From Rhizobium sp. BK376 (lineage in GTDB: Bacteria; Pseudomonadota; Alphaproteobacteria; Rhizobiales; Rhizobiaceae): 64,000 nt of DNA. The position numbers were made by a program, and so were the translations under genes. The notes beneath the pieces are model-generated. The model did not search any database, was not told where the DNA came from, and worked only from the letters and a program-made list of their open reading frames with translations. How positions within the stretch are numbered: position 1 is the stretch's first letter; each line of letters starts with the position of its first letter. The stretch covers positions 433,045 to 497,044 of the forward strand of contig NZ_SLZG01000003.1 of the NCBI RefSeq assembly GCF_004341625.1, given 5' to 3'. Shown here one piece after another: positions 18,906 through 26,593 of this stretch.

Positions 18906-20501
18906 ATGGATCGCTTCGACTACATCATCATCGGGGCCGGCAGCGCCGGTTGCGTGCTCGCCAACCGCCTATCCGAGGACCGCAACAACCGCGTCCTGCT
19001 CCTCGAAGCCGGCGGCAACGATAACTATCACTGGATCCACATTCCGGTCGGCTATCTCTATTGCATCAACAATCCGCGGACAGACTGGTGCTTCACGACG
19101 GCGCCGGAAGCAGGACTGAATGGCCGGGCGTTGAACTATCCGCGCGGCAAGGTGCTCGGCGGCTGCTCCTCGATCAACGGCATGATCTACATGCGCGGCC
19201 AGGCGCGGGACTATGATCTCTGGCGCCAACTCGGCTGCACCGGCTGGGGCTGGGACGACGTGCTGCCCTATTTCACCCGCTCGGAGGATCACTACAGGGG
19301 CAAGGACGAGATGCACGGGACGGGCGGCGAGTGGCGCGTCGAGAAAGCGCGCGTCACCTGGGCCGTTCTCGATGCCTTCCAGGCGGCGGCGCGCGAGGCG
19401 GGCATTCCTGAAACCGCGGATTTCAACCGTGGCAACAATGAAGGGTCTGGCTATTTCGACGTTAACCAGCGCTCCGGCATCCGCTGGAACACCGCCAAGG
19501 CCTTCCTGCGGCCGGCAATCAAGCGAGAGAACCTGACCGTCCTGACCAAGGCGCAGGCACGCCGTCTGCTGGTCGAGGAAGGCATCGTGACTGGCGTCGA
19601 ATTCCAGCACGACGGCACCGCCAAGCGTGCCTACGCGGATAAGGAAACCGTGCTTTCTGCCGGCTCGATCGGCTCGCCGCATATTCTGGAACTCTCCGGC
19701 ATCGGTCGCGGCGACGTGCTCAGCGCGGCCGGCATCGATGTCGTGCGCGAGGTCAAGGCCGTCGGCGAGAATCTGCAGGATCACCTGCAATTGCGCATGG
19801 CCTACAAGGTCACAGGTGTGCCGACTTTGAACGAGAAGGCAACGAAGTTGATCGGCAAGGCGGCGATCGGGCTCGAATATCTCATGCGCCGCTCCGGCCC
19901 GATGGCGATGGCCCCGAGCCAGCTCGGCATCTTCACCCGCTCTGGCCCCGACAAGGAAACCCCCGACCTGCAATATCACGTGCAGCCGGTCTCGCTCGAC
20001 AAGTTCGGCGACCCTCTCCATTCCTTTCCGGCAATCACGGCCAGCGTCTGCAACCTGAGGCCGGAAAGCCGCGGCTCGGTACATCTGGCGAGCCCCGATT
20101 TTGCCGCCCAGCCGACGATCAGCCCGAAATACCTTTCAACGTCCCGCGACCGCGAGATCGCTGTGCGTTCCATCCGGCTGACGCGAAAGATCGTCTCCCA
20201 GCCTTCCTTCGCCCGCTTCAAGCCGGAAGAGTTCAAGCCCGGCCCCTCCTACCAGAGCGAAGCCGATCTGGAGCGCGCCGCCGGCGATATCGGCACGACG
20301 ATTTTCCACCCGGTTGGTACCTGCCGCATGGGCAACGACCCGCAGAGTGTCGTCGATATCAGGCTGAGACTGCGGGCTTTGGCGCGGCTCAGGATCGCCG
20401 ATGCCTCGGTCATGCCATCAATCACCTCGGGCAACACCAATTCGCCGACGATCATGATCGCAGAGAAGGCAGCCGAAATGATCCTGGCCGACAATCGTTG
20501 A
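18906..20501 (+). CDS. GMC-family flavin alcohol dehydrogenase (choline-dehydrogenase-like)
   Basis: 531 residues. The FAD dinucleotide site is DYIIIGAGSAGCVLANRL at the N-terminus; GKVLGGCSSINGMIYMRG and LSAGSIGSPHILELSGIG are the two GMC signatures, and the C-terminal HPVGTCRMG holds the catalytic histidine. GMC enzymes oxidise primary alcohols of very different kinds, and the BetA-like sequence does not prove choline as substrate. There is no betB or betI nearby. Its place between the importer and hydroxyisobutyrate genes suggests it oxidises the imported compound. Start ATG 18906; the upstream extension has no ribosome site. Confidence 0.88.
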   Translation: MDRFDYIIIGAGSAGCVLANRLSEDRNNRVLLLEAGGNDNYHWIHIPVGYLYCINNPRTDWCFTTAPEAGLNGRALNYPRGKVLGGCSSINGMIYMRGQARDYDLWRQLGCTGWGWDDVLPYFTRSEDHYRGKDEMHGTGGEWRVEKARVTWAVLDAFQAAAREAGIPETADFNRGNNEGSGYFDVNQRSGIRWNTAKAFLRPAIKRENLTVLTKAQARRLLVEEGIVTGVEFQHDGTAKRAYADKETVLSAGSIGSPHILELSGIGRGDVLSAAGIDVVREVKAVGENLQDHLQLRMAYKVTGVPTLNEKATKLIGKAAIGLEYLMRRSGPMAMAPSQLGIFTRSGPDKETPDLQYHVQPVSLDKFGDPLHSFPAITASVCNLRPESRGSVHLASPDFAAQPTISPKYLSTSRDREIAVRSIRLTRKIVSQPSFARFKPEEFKPGPSYQSEADLERAAGDIGTTIFHPVGTCRMGNDPQSVVDIRLRLRALARLRIADASVMPSITSGNTNSPTIMIAEKAAEMILADNR

Positions 20502-20536
20502 GCCCGGCGCTGGACAGATACTATGGAAGGCCCATC

Positions 20537-20563
20537 TCCTTGGGTAAACATGTCCTTGGGTAA
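20537..20563 (+). repeat. TCCTTGGGTAA tandem direct repeat
   Basis: Two identical 11-base copies (20537-20547 and 20553-20563), 16 bases apart from start to start, in the 93-base gap between the GMC and hydrolase genes. This may be a regulator site or a small local duplication. Confidence 0.5.
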
Positions 20564-20594
20564 GCGGGGCGTCGGACATAAAACGGAGCTTTGA

Positions 20595-21692
20595 ATGCAG
20601 ATGTCACTTACGGAATCGGGCACCGAAGACATCATCATCGAACGCAGCGGGTCAGCGGGCGTCATCCGCCTCAACCGGCCGAAGGCGCTGAACAGCCTCA
20701 CATTGCCGATGGTCGAGGCGATCACTGCTGCCCTGCGGGCGTTCGCGACGGACAACACGATTGCCAGCGTCGTCATCATGGGCGAAGGCGGGCGCGGCTT
20801 CTGCGCCGGAGGTGACATCCGCGCACTTCACGTCAGCGGCCGCGATGGCACCGGCGATGCGAGCTCATTCTGGCGGGCGGAATTTCGATTGAACCATGCG
20901 ATCGCCCATTATCCCAAACCCTATGTCGCGCTGATGGACGGCATCACCATGGGCGGCGGCGTCGGTCTTTCTTCCCATGGCAGTCACCGCGTCGTCACCG
21001 AGCGGACCAGGCTCGCCATGCCGGAAACAGGCATCGGCTATTTTCCCGATGTCGGTGCAACCTGGCTGCTGCCGCGCACGCGGGGAGAACTCGGGACCTG
21101 GATGGCGTTAACGGGCCTCGACATCAATGCGGCCGACGCCATCTATGCCGGCCTTGCCGACCATTGCGTGGCATCATCCGGCCTGACCGATCTGGTTGCC
21201 GCGATCGGCGACCTGCCGTCGGACGCTTCTGCAGCGCATGTGCATGATGTCATCGCCGGCAGGTCAGGCGAACCCGCAGATGGGAAGCTTGCCAACGCCA
21301 GGGCGCTGATCGATGCTGCTTTTGCCCATGACAGGGTCGAAGAAATATTGGCGGCTCTCGCCATGGCCCCAGAGGCTTTTGCCCAGGATACTTTGAAGGT
21401 CATCGCCACCCGTTCGCCGACCAGCCTGAAGCTGACGCTGCGGCTGCTGCGGGCCGGGCGCAGGAGCAAGAGCCTTGCCACATGCCTGGAGCGCGAACTC
21501 GGCGCTTGCCTGCAGGTCCTGCACAGCCCGGATTTCTACGAAGGCATCCGCGCGGCCGTCATCGACAAGGACCGCAATCCGAAATGGTCTCCCGCCAGCC
21601 TCGCAAAGGTGGATGAGGCGACGATCGATCGCTTCTTTGCGCAGAAGCCTAAGCTTTTTGAGAATCAGGACGGGAAGGAAAATCCATCATGA
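20595..21692 (+). CDS. 3-hydroxyisobutyryl-CoA hydrolase-like (crotonase family)
   Basis: 365 residues, longer than simple enoyl-CoA hydratases and matching the 3-hydroxyisobutyryl-CoA hydrolase group of valine breakdown. Seen: RLNRPKALNSLTLPMV at the N-terminus, the oxyanion region GRGFCAGGDIRAL, and DGITMGGGVGLSSHGSHRVVTERTRLAMPETGIGYFPDVGATWLLPR, whose PETGIGYFPDVG is characteristic. It would release 3-hydroxyisobutyrate, the substrate of the next gene product. GGAG precedes the start, and the stop overlaps the mmsB start (ATGA). Confidence 0.88.
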   Translation: MQMSLTESGTEDIIIERSGSAGVIRLNRPKALNSLTLPMVEAITAALRAFATDNTIASVVIMGEGGRGFCAGGDIRALHVSGRDGTGDASSFWRAEFRLNHAIAHYPKPYVALMDGITMGGGVGLSSHGSHRVVTERTRLAMPETGIGYFPDVGATWLLPRTRGELGTWMALTGLDINAADAIYAGLADHCVASSGLTDLVAAIGDLPSDASAAHVHDVIAGRSGEPADGKLANARALIDAAFAHDRVEEILAALAMAPEAFAQDTLKVIATRSPTSLKLTLRLLRAGRRSKSLATCLERELGACLQVLHSPDFYEGIRAAVIDKDRNPKWSPASLAKVDEATIDRFFAQKPKLFENQDGKENPS

Positions 21693-22570
21693 CACGGATC
21701 GCATTCATCGGTCTCGGCAATATGGGCGGGCCCATGGCCGCCAATCTCGTCAAGGCGGGCCATACCGTCACCGGTTTCGACCTTTCCCACGACATGCTGG
21801 CCGCTGCCGAAAAATCCGGCGTGAAGCCCGCCAATATGCTGACTGACGCGATTGCCGATGCGGAGGTCGTGATCACCATGCTGCAGAAAGGCGCGCAGGT
21901 CCTGACTGTCTGGGGCGATATCACCCGCTCGCCGGCCAAGGACACGCTTGTCATCGATTGCTCGACGATCGATGTCGACAGCGCCCGGCAGGCTCACGCC
22001 ATGGCCAAACAGGCGGGATGCCTTTCGCTGGACGCCCCGGTCTCAGGCGGCACGGGCGGCGCCACCGCTGCGACACTCACCTTCATGGCCGGCGGTTCGG
22101 AGGAAAGCTTTGCGCGCGCCAAACCGCTTCTGGAAGCCATGGGCAAGAAGATCGTCCATTGCGGAGACGCGGGCGCCGGCCAGGCGGCGAAGATCTGCAA
22201 TAACATGATCCTCGGTATCTCGATGATCGGCGTCTGCGAGGCCTTCGTGCTCGGCGAGAAGCTCGGGCTCTCGCATCAGGCGCTGTTCGACGTCGCCTCG
22301 ACCTCCTCGGGCCAATGCTGGTCGATCATTACCTATTGCCCGGTTCCAGGCCCGGTTCCGACCTCGCCGGCCAACAATTCCTATAGGCCCGGCTTTGCGG
22401 CGGCGCTGATGCTCAAGGATCTTCGGCTGGCGCAGGAGGCGGCCCTATCGAGCGGCGCGGCCACGCCATTGGGTGCCGAGGCTGCACAGCTTTTCTCCCT
22501 GTTCGAGAAACAGGGCAATGGCGCGCGTGATTTCTCCGCCATCATCGAGATGTTTCGGGAGCGGATTTAA
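21689..22570 (+). CDS. mmsB: 3-hydroxyisobutyrate dehydrogenase
   Basis: 293 residues, NAD-dependent beta-hydroxyacid dehydrogenase making methylmalonate semialdehyde. FIGLGNMGGPMAANLVKAGH is the Rossmann and signature motif, DAPVSGGTGGA the substrate loop, and K168 in GQAAKICNNM the catalytic lysine. Overlap with the hydrolase gene by four bases supports direct coupling of the two valine-pathway steps. The next enzyme, MmsA, is not encoded in this window. Confidence 0.92.
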   Translation: MTRIAFIGLGNMGGPMAANLVKAGHTVTGFDLSHDMLAAAEKSGVKPANMLTDAIADAEVVITMLQKGAQVLTVWGDITRSPAKDTLVIDCSTIDVDSARQAHAMAKQAGCLSLDAPVSGGTGGATAATLTFMAGGSEESFARAKPLLEAMGKKIVHCGDAGAGQAAKICNNMILGISMIGVCEAFVLGEKLGLSHQALFDVASTSSGQCWSIITYCPVPGPVPTSPANNSYRPGFAAALMLKDLRLAQEAALSSGAATPLGAEAAQLFSLFEKQGNGARDFSAIIEMFRERI

Positions 22571-22743
22571 GGAGCGGCGCGAGGGCGGCAAAGGCGCTCG
22601 CCGGCGATGTCGGCCATCGCGCAAATATTTGCTCCGTAACCCGCTGAAATTAGCAAAGCGGCCAGTCGCCACGGATTTCGTTACCAGATATTGTCCATCA
22701 GGGTACTAGACAATCCAAATTCACCGGACGTAAGCTAAGAACG

Positions 22744-22827
22744 ATGATGGACGCCAAAACAGAGAAAGCGATCGTGATCCTGATCTGCCTCGGAACGATC
22801 GCGTCGATGATCATGGCTTTCGCGTGA
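22744..22827 (+). CDS. small membrane protein, 27 residues
   Basis: A tiny frame coding MMDAKTEKAIVILICLGTIA and seven more residues, almost all one hydrophobic helix after a short charged head. ATG 22744 or 22747. Only a weak purine tract (AAGAA) lies upstream. It ends 20 bases before the next small membrane-protein gene. Function unknown; I rate it as possible because of its amphipathic layout and position. Confidence 0.4.
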   Translation: MMDAKTEKAIVILICLGTIASMIMAFA

Positions 22828-22847
22828 ATATGGAGGGGGCGGACGAA

Positions 22848-23033
22848 ATGCTTTACGATCCAGAAGTCTCTCGATCCCTGTGGCCACTGCCCTTCCGCCG
22901 GCAGTCGTGGGGAACAGTGATTGCTCTTGTGTCAGCAATCGCGCTGGCCGGGATCATATGCGAAAATCTGCCCAGCGCCCTGGTCACCGGGCGAAGCGTG
23001 TCGCCGGTTGCGTCGAACCATACGGCGAATTGA
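22848..23033 (+). CDS. small membrane protein, 61 residues
   Basis: The ATG at 22848 follows GGAGGGGG with eight-base spacing, a strong ribosome site. The protein has a short cytoplasmic head (MLYDPEVSRSLWPLPFRRQ), one membrane helix (about 22-42, GTVIALVSAIALAGIICENL) and a polar tail of about 20 residues. I do not recognise a family. It is convergent with another small membrane-protein gene 25 bases downstream. Confidence 0.6.
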   Translation: MLYDPEVSRSLWPLPFRRQSWGTVIALVSAIALAGIICENLPSALVTGRSVSPVASNHTAN

Positions 23034-23058
23034 CCGGGTCAGACCGTCGCAAGAAAGC

Positions 23059-23238
23059 CTAGACCGAAACGGTCGAATCCACCGGCTGCGCGAAGGACAG
23101 GGGCGCAGTTGCCGAGGCCGATTGAGGCTGGATAAGCCAGGCACCGAGTGCAGCAAGTGCTGCGCAAATGAAAACGGCCAGAATCGCCTTTTGAAAATAA
23201 CGCCGCCGTTCGAGCTTCAAGTCTTCTTCATATTCCAT
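23059..23238 (-). CDS. small membrane protein, 59 residues
   Basis: Starts at the ATG at 23238, six bases after AAGGAG. Charged head MEYEEDLKLERRRYF, one membrane helix (about 17-37, KAILAVFICAALAALGAWLI), and a Ser/Thr/Ala-rich tail. A longer frame (to 23304) lacks a ribosome site. Unknown function; the layout with a basic region before a single helix resembles inner-membrane small proteins. Confidence 0.62.
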   Translation of the reverse strand: MEYEEDLKLERRRYFQKAILAVFICAALAALGAWLIQPQSASATAPLSFAQPVDSTVSV

Positions 23239-23440
23239 CTTCATCTCCTTCGTCAGACAGATGCCCGACGAATGGAAGGCCGGTTTGATTGGGAGTTCGG
23301 CCATTCTGCAGGGATCGCCCAGTCTTTTGAGCGGTCTAGTGACAATCTGCGGTTAGTTTATCCGTTTTACATGAACGTAATCCGAACGAGCCGGCGCCGA
23401 AGCCGGGAAAATGTCATGCGCAATGCGACTTCCTGTCGCT

Positions 23441-24667
23441 TCAATGGCCCGCTGGAGCGGCGCGATAGGCTTCCCGGCCGGCGACCCAGGTGCGACGCAC
23501 CGCGGGGACAGCGCCGTCCGGCCAATCGACCAATACGAGATCCGCCCGCTTGCCGACTTCGATCACGCCACGATCGGAAAGCCCCAACGCGCGCGCCGGA
23601 TTGCCGGAAACGAGCTGCCAGAGCGCATGGAGCGGTGCCACGGCATCGGCCTTGAGCCTCGCCAGGCCGAGCAGCATCGCCGGGTAATAATAGTCCGATG
23701 CGAGAATGTCGCAGAGGCCCTCGCGGATCATGTCGGCGGCACCGATCGAAGCGATGTGGCTACCGCCGCGCGTCGCGTTCGGCGCGCCGAAGACGATGAA
23801 GTCGCCAGCGTCGCGGGCGGCCTGCGCCACCCTCTTGTTCATCGGGAATTCGCTGATCCGCGCGCCCCGGACGCGGAAGAAATCACGGGTTTCGATCTGG
23901 CTGTCGTCATGCGACAACATCGGCGCGTCGACGGCCTGGCCAAGGGCCGCGACTTCCTCGATCGCAGCAGGCACCTGCGACCGGCGCTCCCACATGCTGC
24001 GGACGAGCGCGACCATGTCGGATACCGGGATCTTTGCCCGCTTGGCGCGTTCCGTCATCTTCTCCGCAAATGCAGGCGTTTCGGGATCGACCGTCGGGAA
24101 GGCCGGATCGAAGTCGAACGGCCGTTCCTGCAACGGTACAGAGGGATGCAGCATCACCATCGATGTATGGTCGTTGAAGGCAATCGACGGCTTGCGCGGA
24201 CCGGCAAGCGCCTCGCGGATAAGGTCGATAGCCTCGAAGCAGAAGGTTTCCCAGCGCAGCTGCACGCGATTGTCCACGGTCAGCCGCGGGGCCAGCGCGT
24301 CGAGCGCGCGGACGATGGCATAACCGTTTTCCACCGACCGAAGCCCCGGCTCCCAGCTCAGCGTCAGGGCGTGGTAGGCGGTCGCAATGCCGTTGGCGGC
24401 AAGCTGGCGGTCCGTTTCGAGCAGCGCGGGGGCAACTGGGAGCATGGTGCCGGGACGCGGCATGACCTGCCGTTCGAACGCGTCGCCATGAATATCCACG
24501 AAAGCCGGGGCAAGGAGATGGCCACGTCCGTCGACAATATCAGCTCCGTCGCGGGCACCGTCGATCGCTGTGATCCGGCCATTTTCGATGCGAACGGAAG
24601 CGGGTTCCAGACGGTCGCCGAACACCACGGTCGCGCCCTCGATGATCACTGCCGAATTGTTCTGCAT
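23441..24667 (-). CDS. phnM: PhnM, phosphonate triphosphate diphosphatase
   Basis: 408 residues, amidohydrolase fold. PhnM hydrolyses alpha-D-ribose 1-methylphosphonate 5-triphosphate to the 5-phosphate form in the C-P lyase pathway. Seen: the metal-binding HGDAFERQ motif of PhnM (PAFVDIHGDAFERQVMPRPG), IAFNDHTSMVMLHPS, MLSHDDSQIET and the late ILASDYYYPAML. Length fits the family, about 380-410. It stands alone here: no phnG-L, phnN or phosphonate transporter is in this window, so either the rest of the pathway is elsewhere or this is a paralog with another role. Confidence 0.9.
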   Translation of the reverse strand: MQNNSAVIIEGATVVFGDRLEPASVRIENGRITAIDGARDGADIVDGRGHLLAPAFVDIHGDAFERQVMPRPGTMLPVAPALLETDRQLAANGIATAYHALTLSWEPGLRSVENGYAIVRALDALAPRLTVDNRVQLRWETFCFEAIDLIREALAGPRKPSIAFNDHTSMVMLHPSVPLQERPFDFDPAFPTVDPETPAFAEKMTERAKRAKIPVSDMVALVRSMWERRSQVPAAIEEVAALGQAVDAPMLSHDDSQIETRDFFRVRGARISEFPMNKRVAQAARDAGDFIVFGAPNATRGGSHIASIGAADMIREGLCDILASDYYYPAMLLGLARLKADAVAPLHALWQLVSGNPARALGLSDRGVIEVGKRADLVLVDWPDGAVPAVRRTWVAGREAYRAAPAGH

Positions 24668-24861
24668 CTGTCTCGTTCCCGCAAAAAAGAAGAGGCGCAG
24701 CAGCCAAGTCCCACGACAGGCTGCGCGCCGCGGGCTGCTTCTACCCAGCCGATATGACAGATTTGAGAAGGTGACGCAGAGGCACGCGCCTTATTTTGAT
24801 GTTCTACCACCGGCGTGACGGCCAAGCCTTCACCGGCTCACGGACCGGATAGCGATGGCCG

Positions 24862-25239
24862 TCAGATCACACGATCTCGCACGACAGCCTCGCACGGCAG
24901 AAGCCTGTCGACCTCATCGAGTTCCTTGGCGTGATGGGCTCCCCATGCGATGAGTGAATCAAGGATAGGCCGCAAACTTTCGCCAAGCGGGGTGAGCAGG
25001 TATTCGATGCCTTGAGAACTGCCGGCAGAAGGCTGTCGGCTCACCATCCCATGTTCCTCGAGCACTCGCAGCTGCTCAATCAGGACTTTCTGGGAAATGC
25101 CTGCAATGCGCGTCTCAAGCTCGCAGGTGCGTTGCGGGCCATCCAGCAGTGTGTAAAGCAGAACCGCCTTCCAGCGCCCGGAGATGACACCCAGCGTGCG
25201 CTCGACCGGCAAGCCCGGCAGTCTCTTGATGATGTTCAT
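24862..25239 (-). CDS. HxlR-family transcriptional regulator
   Basis: 125 residues, winged helix-turn-helix: ISGRWKAVLLYTLLDGPQRTCELETRIAGISQKVLIEQLRVLEEHGMVSR is the HxlR core, followed by YLLTPLGESLRPILDSLIAWG. It diverges from the Old Yellow Enzyme gene with 84 bases between, so it probably controls that gene. Many HxlR redox sensors use a cysteine near the N-terminus just before the first helix; here that region reads RLPGLPVERTLG with no Cys. The only cysteines are C39 and C116. Confidence 0.9.
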   Translation of the reverse strand: MNIIKRLPGLPVERTLGVISGRWKAVLLYTLLDGPQRTCELETRIAGISQKVLIEQLRVLEEHGMVSRQPSAGSSQGIEYLLTPLGESLRPILDSLIAWGAHHAKELDEVDRLLPCEAVVRDRVI

Positions 25240-25323
25240 GTGTCACCACTGACCAAAGCGTGTGTAGATTGGGATAGCCGCCAATAGATAAATCTTCGAC
25301 CGGCAATAACCGAAGGAGTATTT

Positions 25324-26484
25324 ATGGTGAGCCTGTTCGAATCTCAATGGCTGGGCGGTATCGTTCAGCTGAAGAACCGTATCGTCATGCCGCCCATGAC
25401 CCGCACGCGGACATCCGATGGCGACGTCCCGAATGCATTGATGGCCACTTATTATGGGCAAAGGGCCGGCGCTGGCCTGATTGTCGCTGAGGTAGCCGAC
25501 GTTGCACCATCCAGCAAAGGCTACGCCAAGACGCCCGGCCTCTATACGGATGCTCAAATACAGGGCTGGCGTCTGGTGACCGATGAAGTGCATCGCAAAG
25601 GCGGCACGATATTTTCACAGATATGGCATGTTGGCAGAATGGCGCATCCGTCGCTCATGCCAAACGGCGAAGCCCCTTGGGGCGTGACCGAGCAGCCGGC
25701 CGAGAATTCGGATGTGTTTGCCCACGATGCCGAGGGCAAGTTGGGCTACATGCGCGCAGGCAAGCCGCGACGTCTCGAAACGGAAGAAGTATCGGCCCTG
25801 GTGGGTACCTTTGCTCAGGCCTTCGCCAACGCGCGCCGTGCCGGTTTCGACGGGGTCGAACTGCATGCAGCCAACGGCTATTTGTTGGAGCAGTTTATGA
25901 ACTCGGCCCTCAACACGCGCACTGACCGCTACGGAGGCGGTAGCGTGGAGGATCGCACGCGGTTCCTGATGGAAGTTGTCGACGCGGCGGTGCGTGAGCT
26001 GGGTCCCGGGCGAGTTGGCGTTCGCCTCTCACCCTTCGGCTATTTCAACTCCATGCCCGAGGACCCTCTCGCCGAGGAGACACTGCTCTACGTTTCCGAG
26101 CAACTGGGTCGCCGTGGTGTCGCATACATTCACCTGCTCTACGAACTGATGCCCACGGGCAATATGGAGACTGCCGAGTTCGAAAAGCACCACATCGACC
26201 ACGCCGTGCTTGCCAAGGTTCGGGCGGCGTTTCCGGGCACAATCATCTGGTGCGGCGGCTTCACCAGCCGCGAGCAGGCTGAGGACGCGCTGGGCACCGG
26301 TCTGGTGGACATGATCGCCTTCGGCAGGCCTTATATCGCAAACCCGGATCTCGCCGAGCGTCTTAGGCATGGCTGGCCGTTGGCCGTGGCGGATCGGTCG
26401 AGCTACTACACCCGGCGCGGGGAGGTGGGTTTCACGGACTTCCCCGTATATTCGAGCGATAGCGCCGTACAGGGCGCAGCCTGA
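25324..26484 (+). CDS. Old Yellow Enzyme family NAD(P)H:flavin oxidoreductase
   Basis: 386 residues, FMN-dependent TIM-barrel ene-reductase (NemA/OYE type), which reduces activated C=C bonds, N-ethylmaleimide, nitrate esters and quinones. Seen: LKNRIVMPPMTRTR near the N-terminus, FSQIWHVGRMAHPS, and the active-site block GFDGVELHAANGYLLEQFMNSALNTRTDRYGG with the His/Asn pair that binds the substrate carbonyl. WCGGFTSREQAEDALGTGLVDMIAFGRPYIANPDL gives the FMN phosphate site. AAGGAG precedes the start. Likely induced through the divergent HxlR gene. Confidence 0.93.
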   Translation: MVSLFESQWLGGIVQLKNRIVMPPMTRTRTSDGDVPNALMATYYGQRAGAGLIVAEVADVAPSSKGYAKTPGLYTDAQIQGWRLVTDEVHRKGGTIFSQIWHVGRMAHPSLMPNGEAPWGVTEQPAENSDVFAHDAEGKLGYMRAGKPRRLETEEVSALVGTFAQAFANARRAGFDGVELHAANGYLLEQFMNSALNTRTDRYGGGSVEDRTRFLMEVVDAAVRELGPGRVGVRLSPFGYFNSMPEDPLAEETLLYVSEQLGRRGVAYIHLLYELMPTGNMETAEFEKHHIDHAVLAKVRAAFPGTIIWCGGFTSREQAEDALGTGLVDMIAFGRPYIANPDLAERLRHGWPLAVADRSSYYTRRGEVGFTDFPVYSSDSAVQGAA

Positions 26485-26593
26485 CCGCAGGGATCGTGCG
26501 GGCGTTCGGTGCAGGATAACTTTGCCGACGCCTGCTGATCAGCGGTATTTGCTGGCGAATCCCTGCTCTGCTTAGGGGTTCGCACCTTAGCGG

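Noticed and set aside
18906..20501. choline dehydrogenase BetA
   Set aside because: The GMC sequence is BetA-like, but there is no betB, betI or choline transporter nearby and the context is hydroxyisobutyrate metabolism, so only the family is assigned.
23411..24757. 448-residue open frame on the plus strand
   Set aside because: Opposite phnM, whose motifs are intact; composition is that of an antisense shadow.
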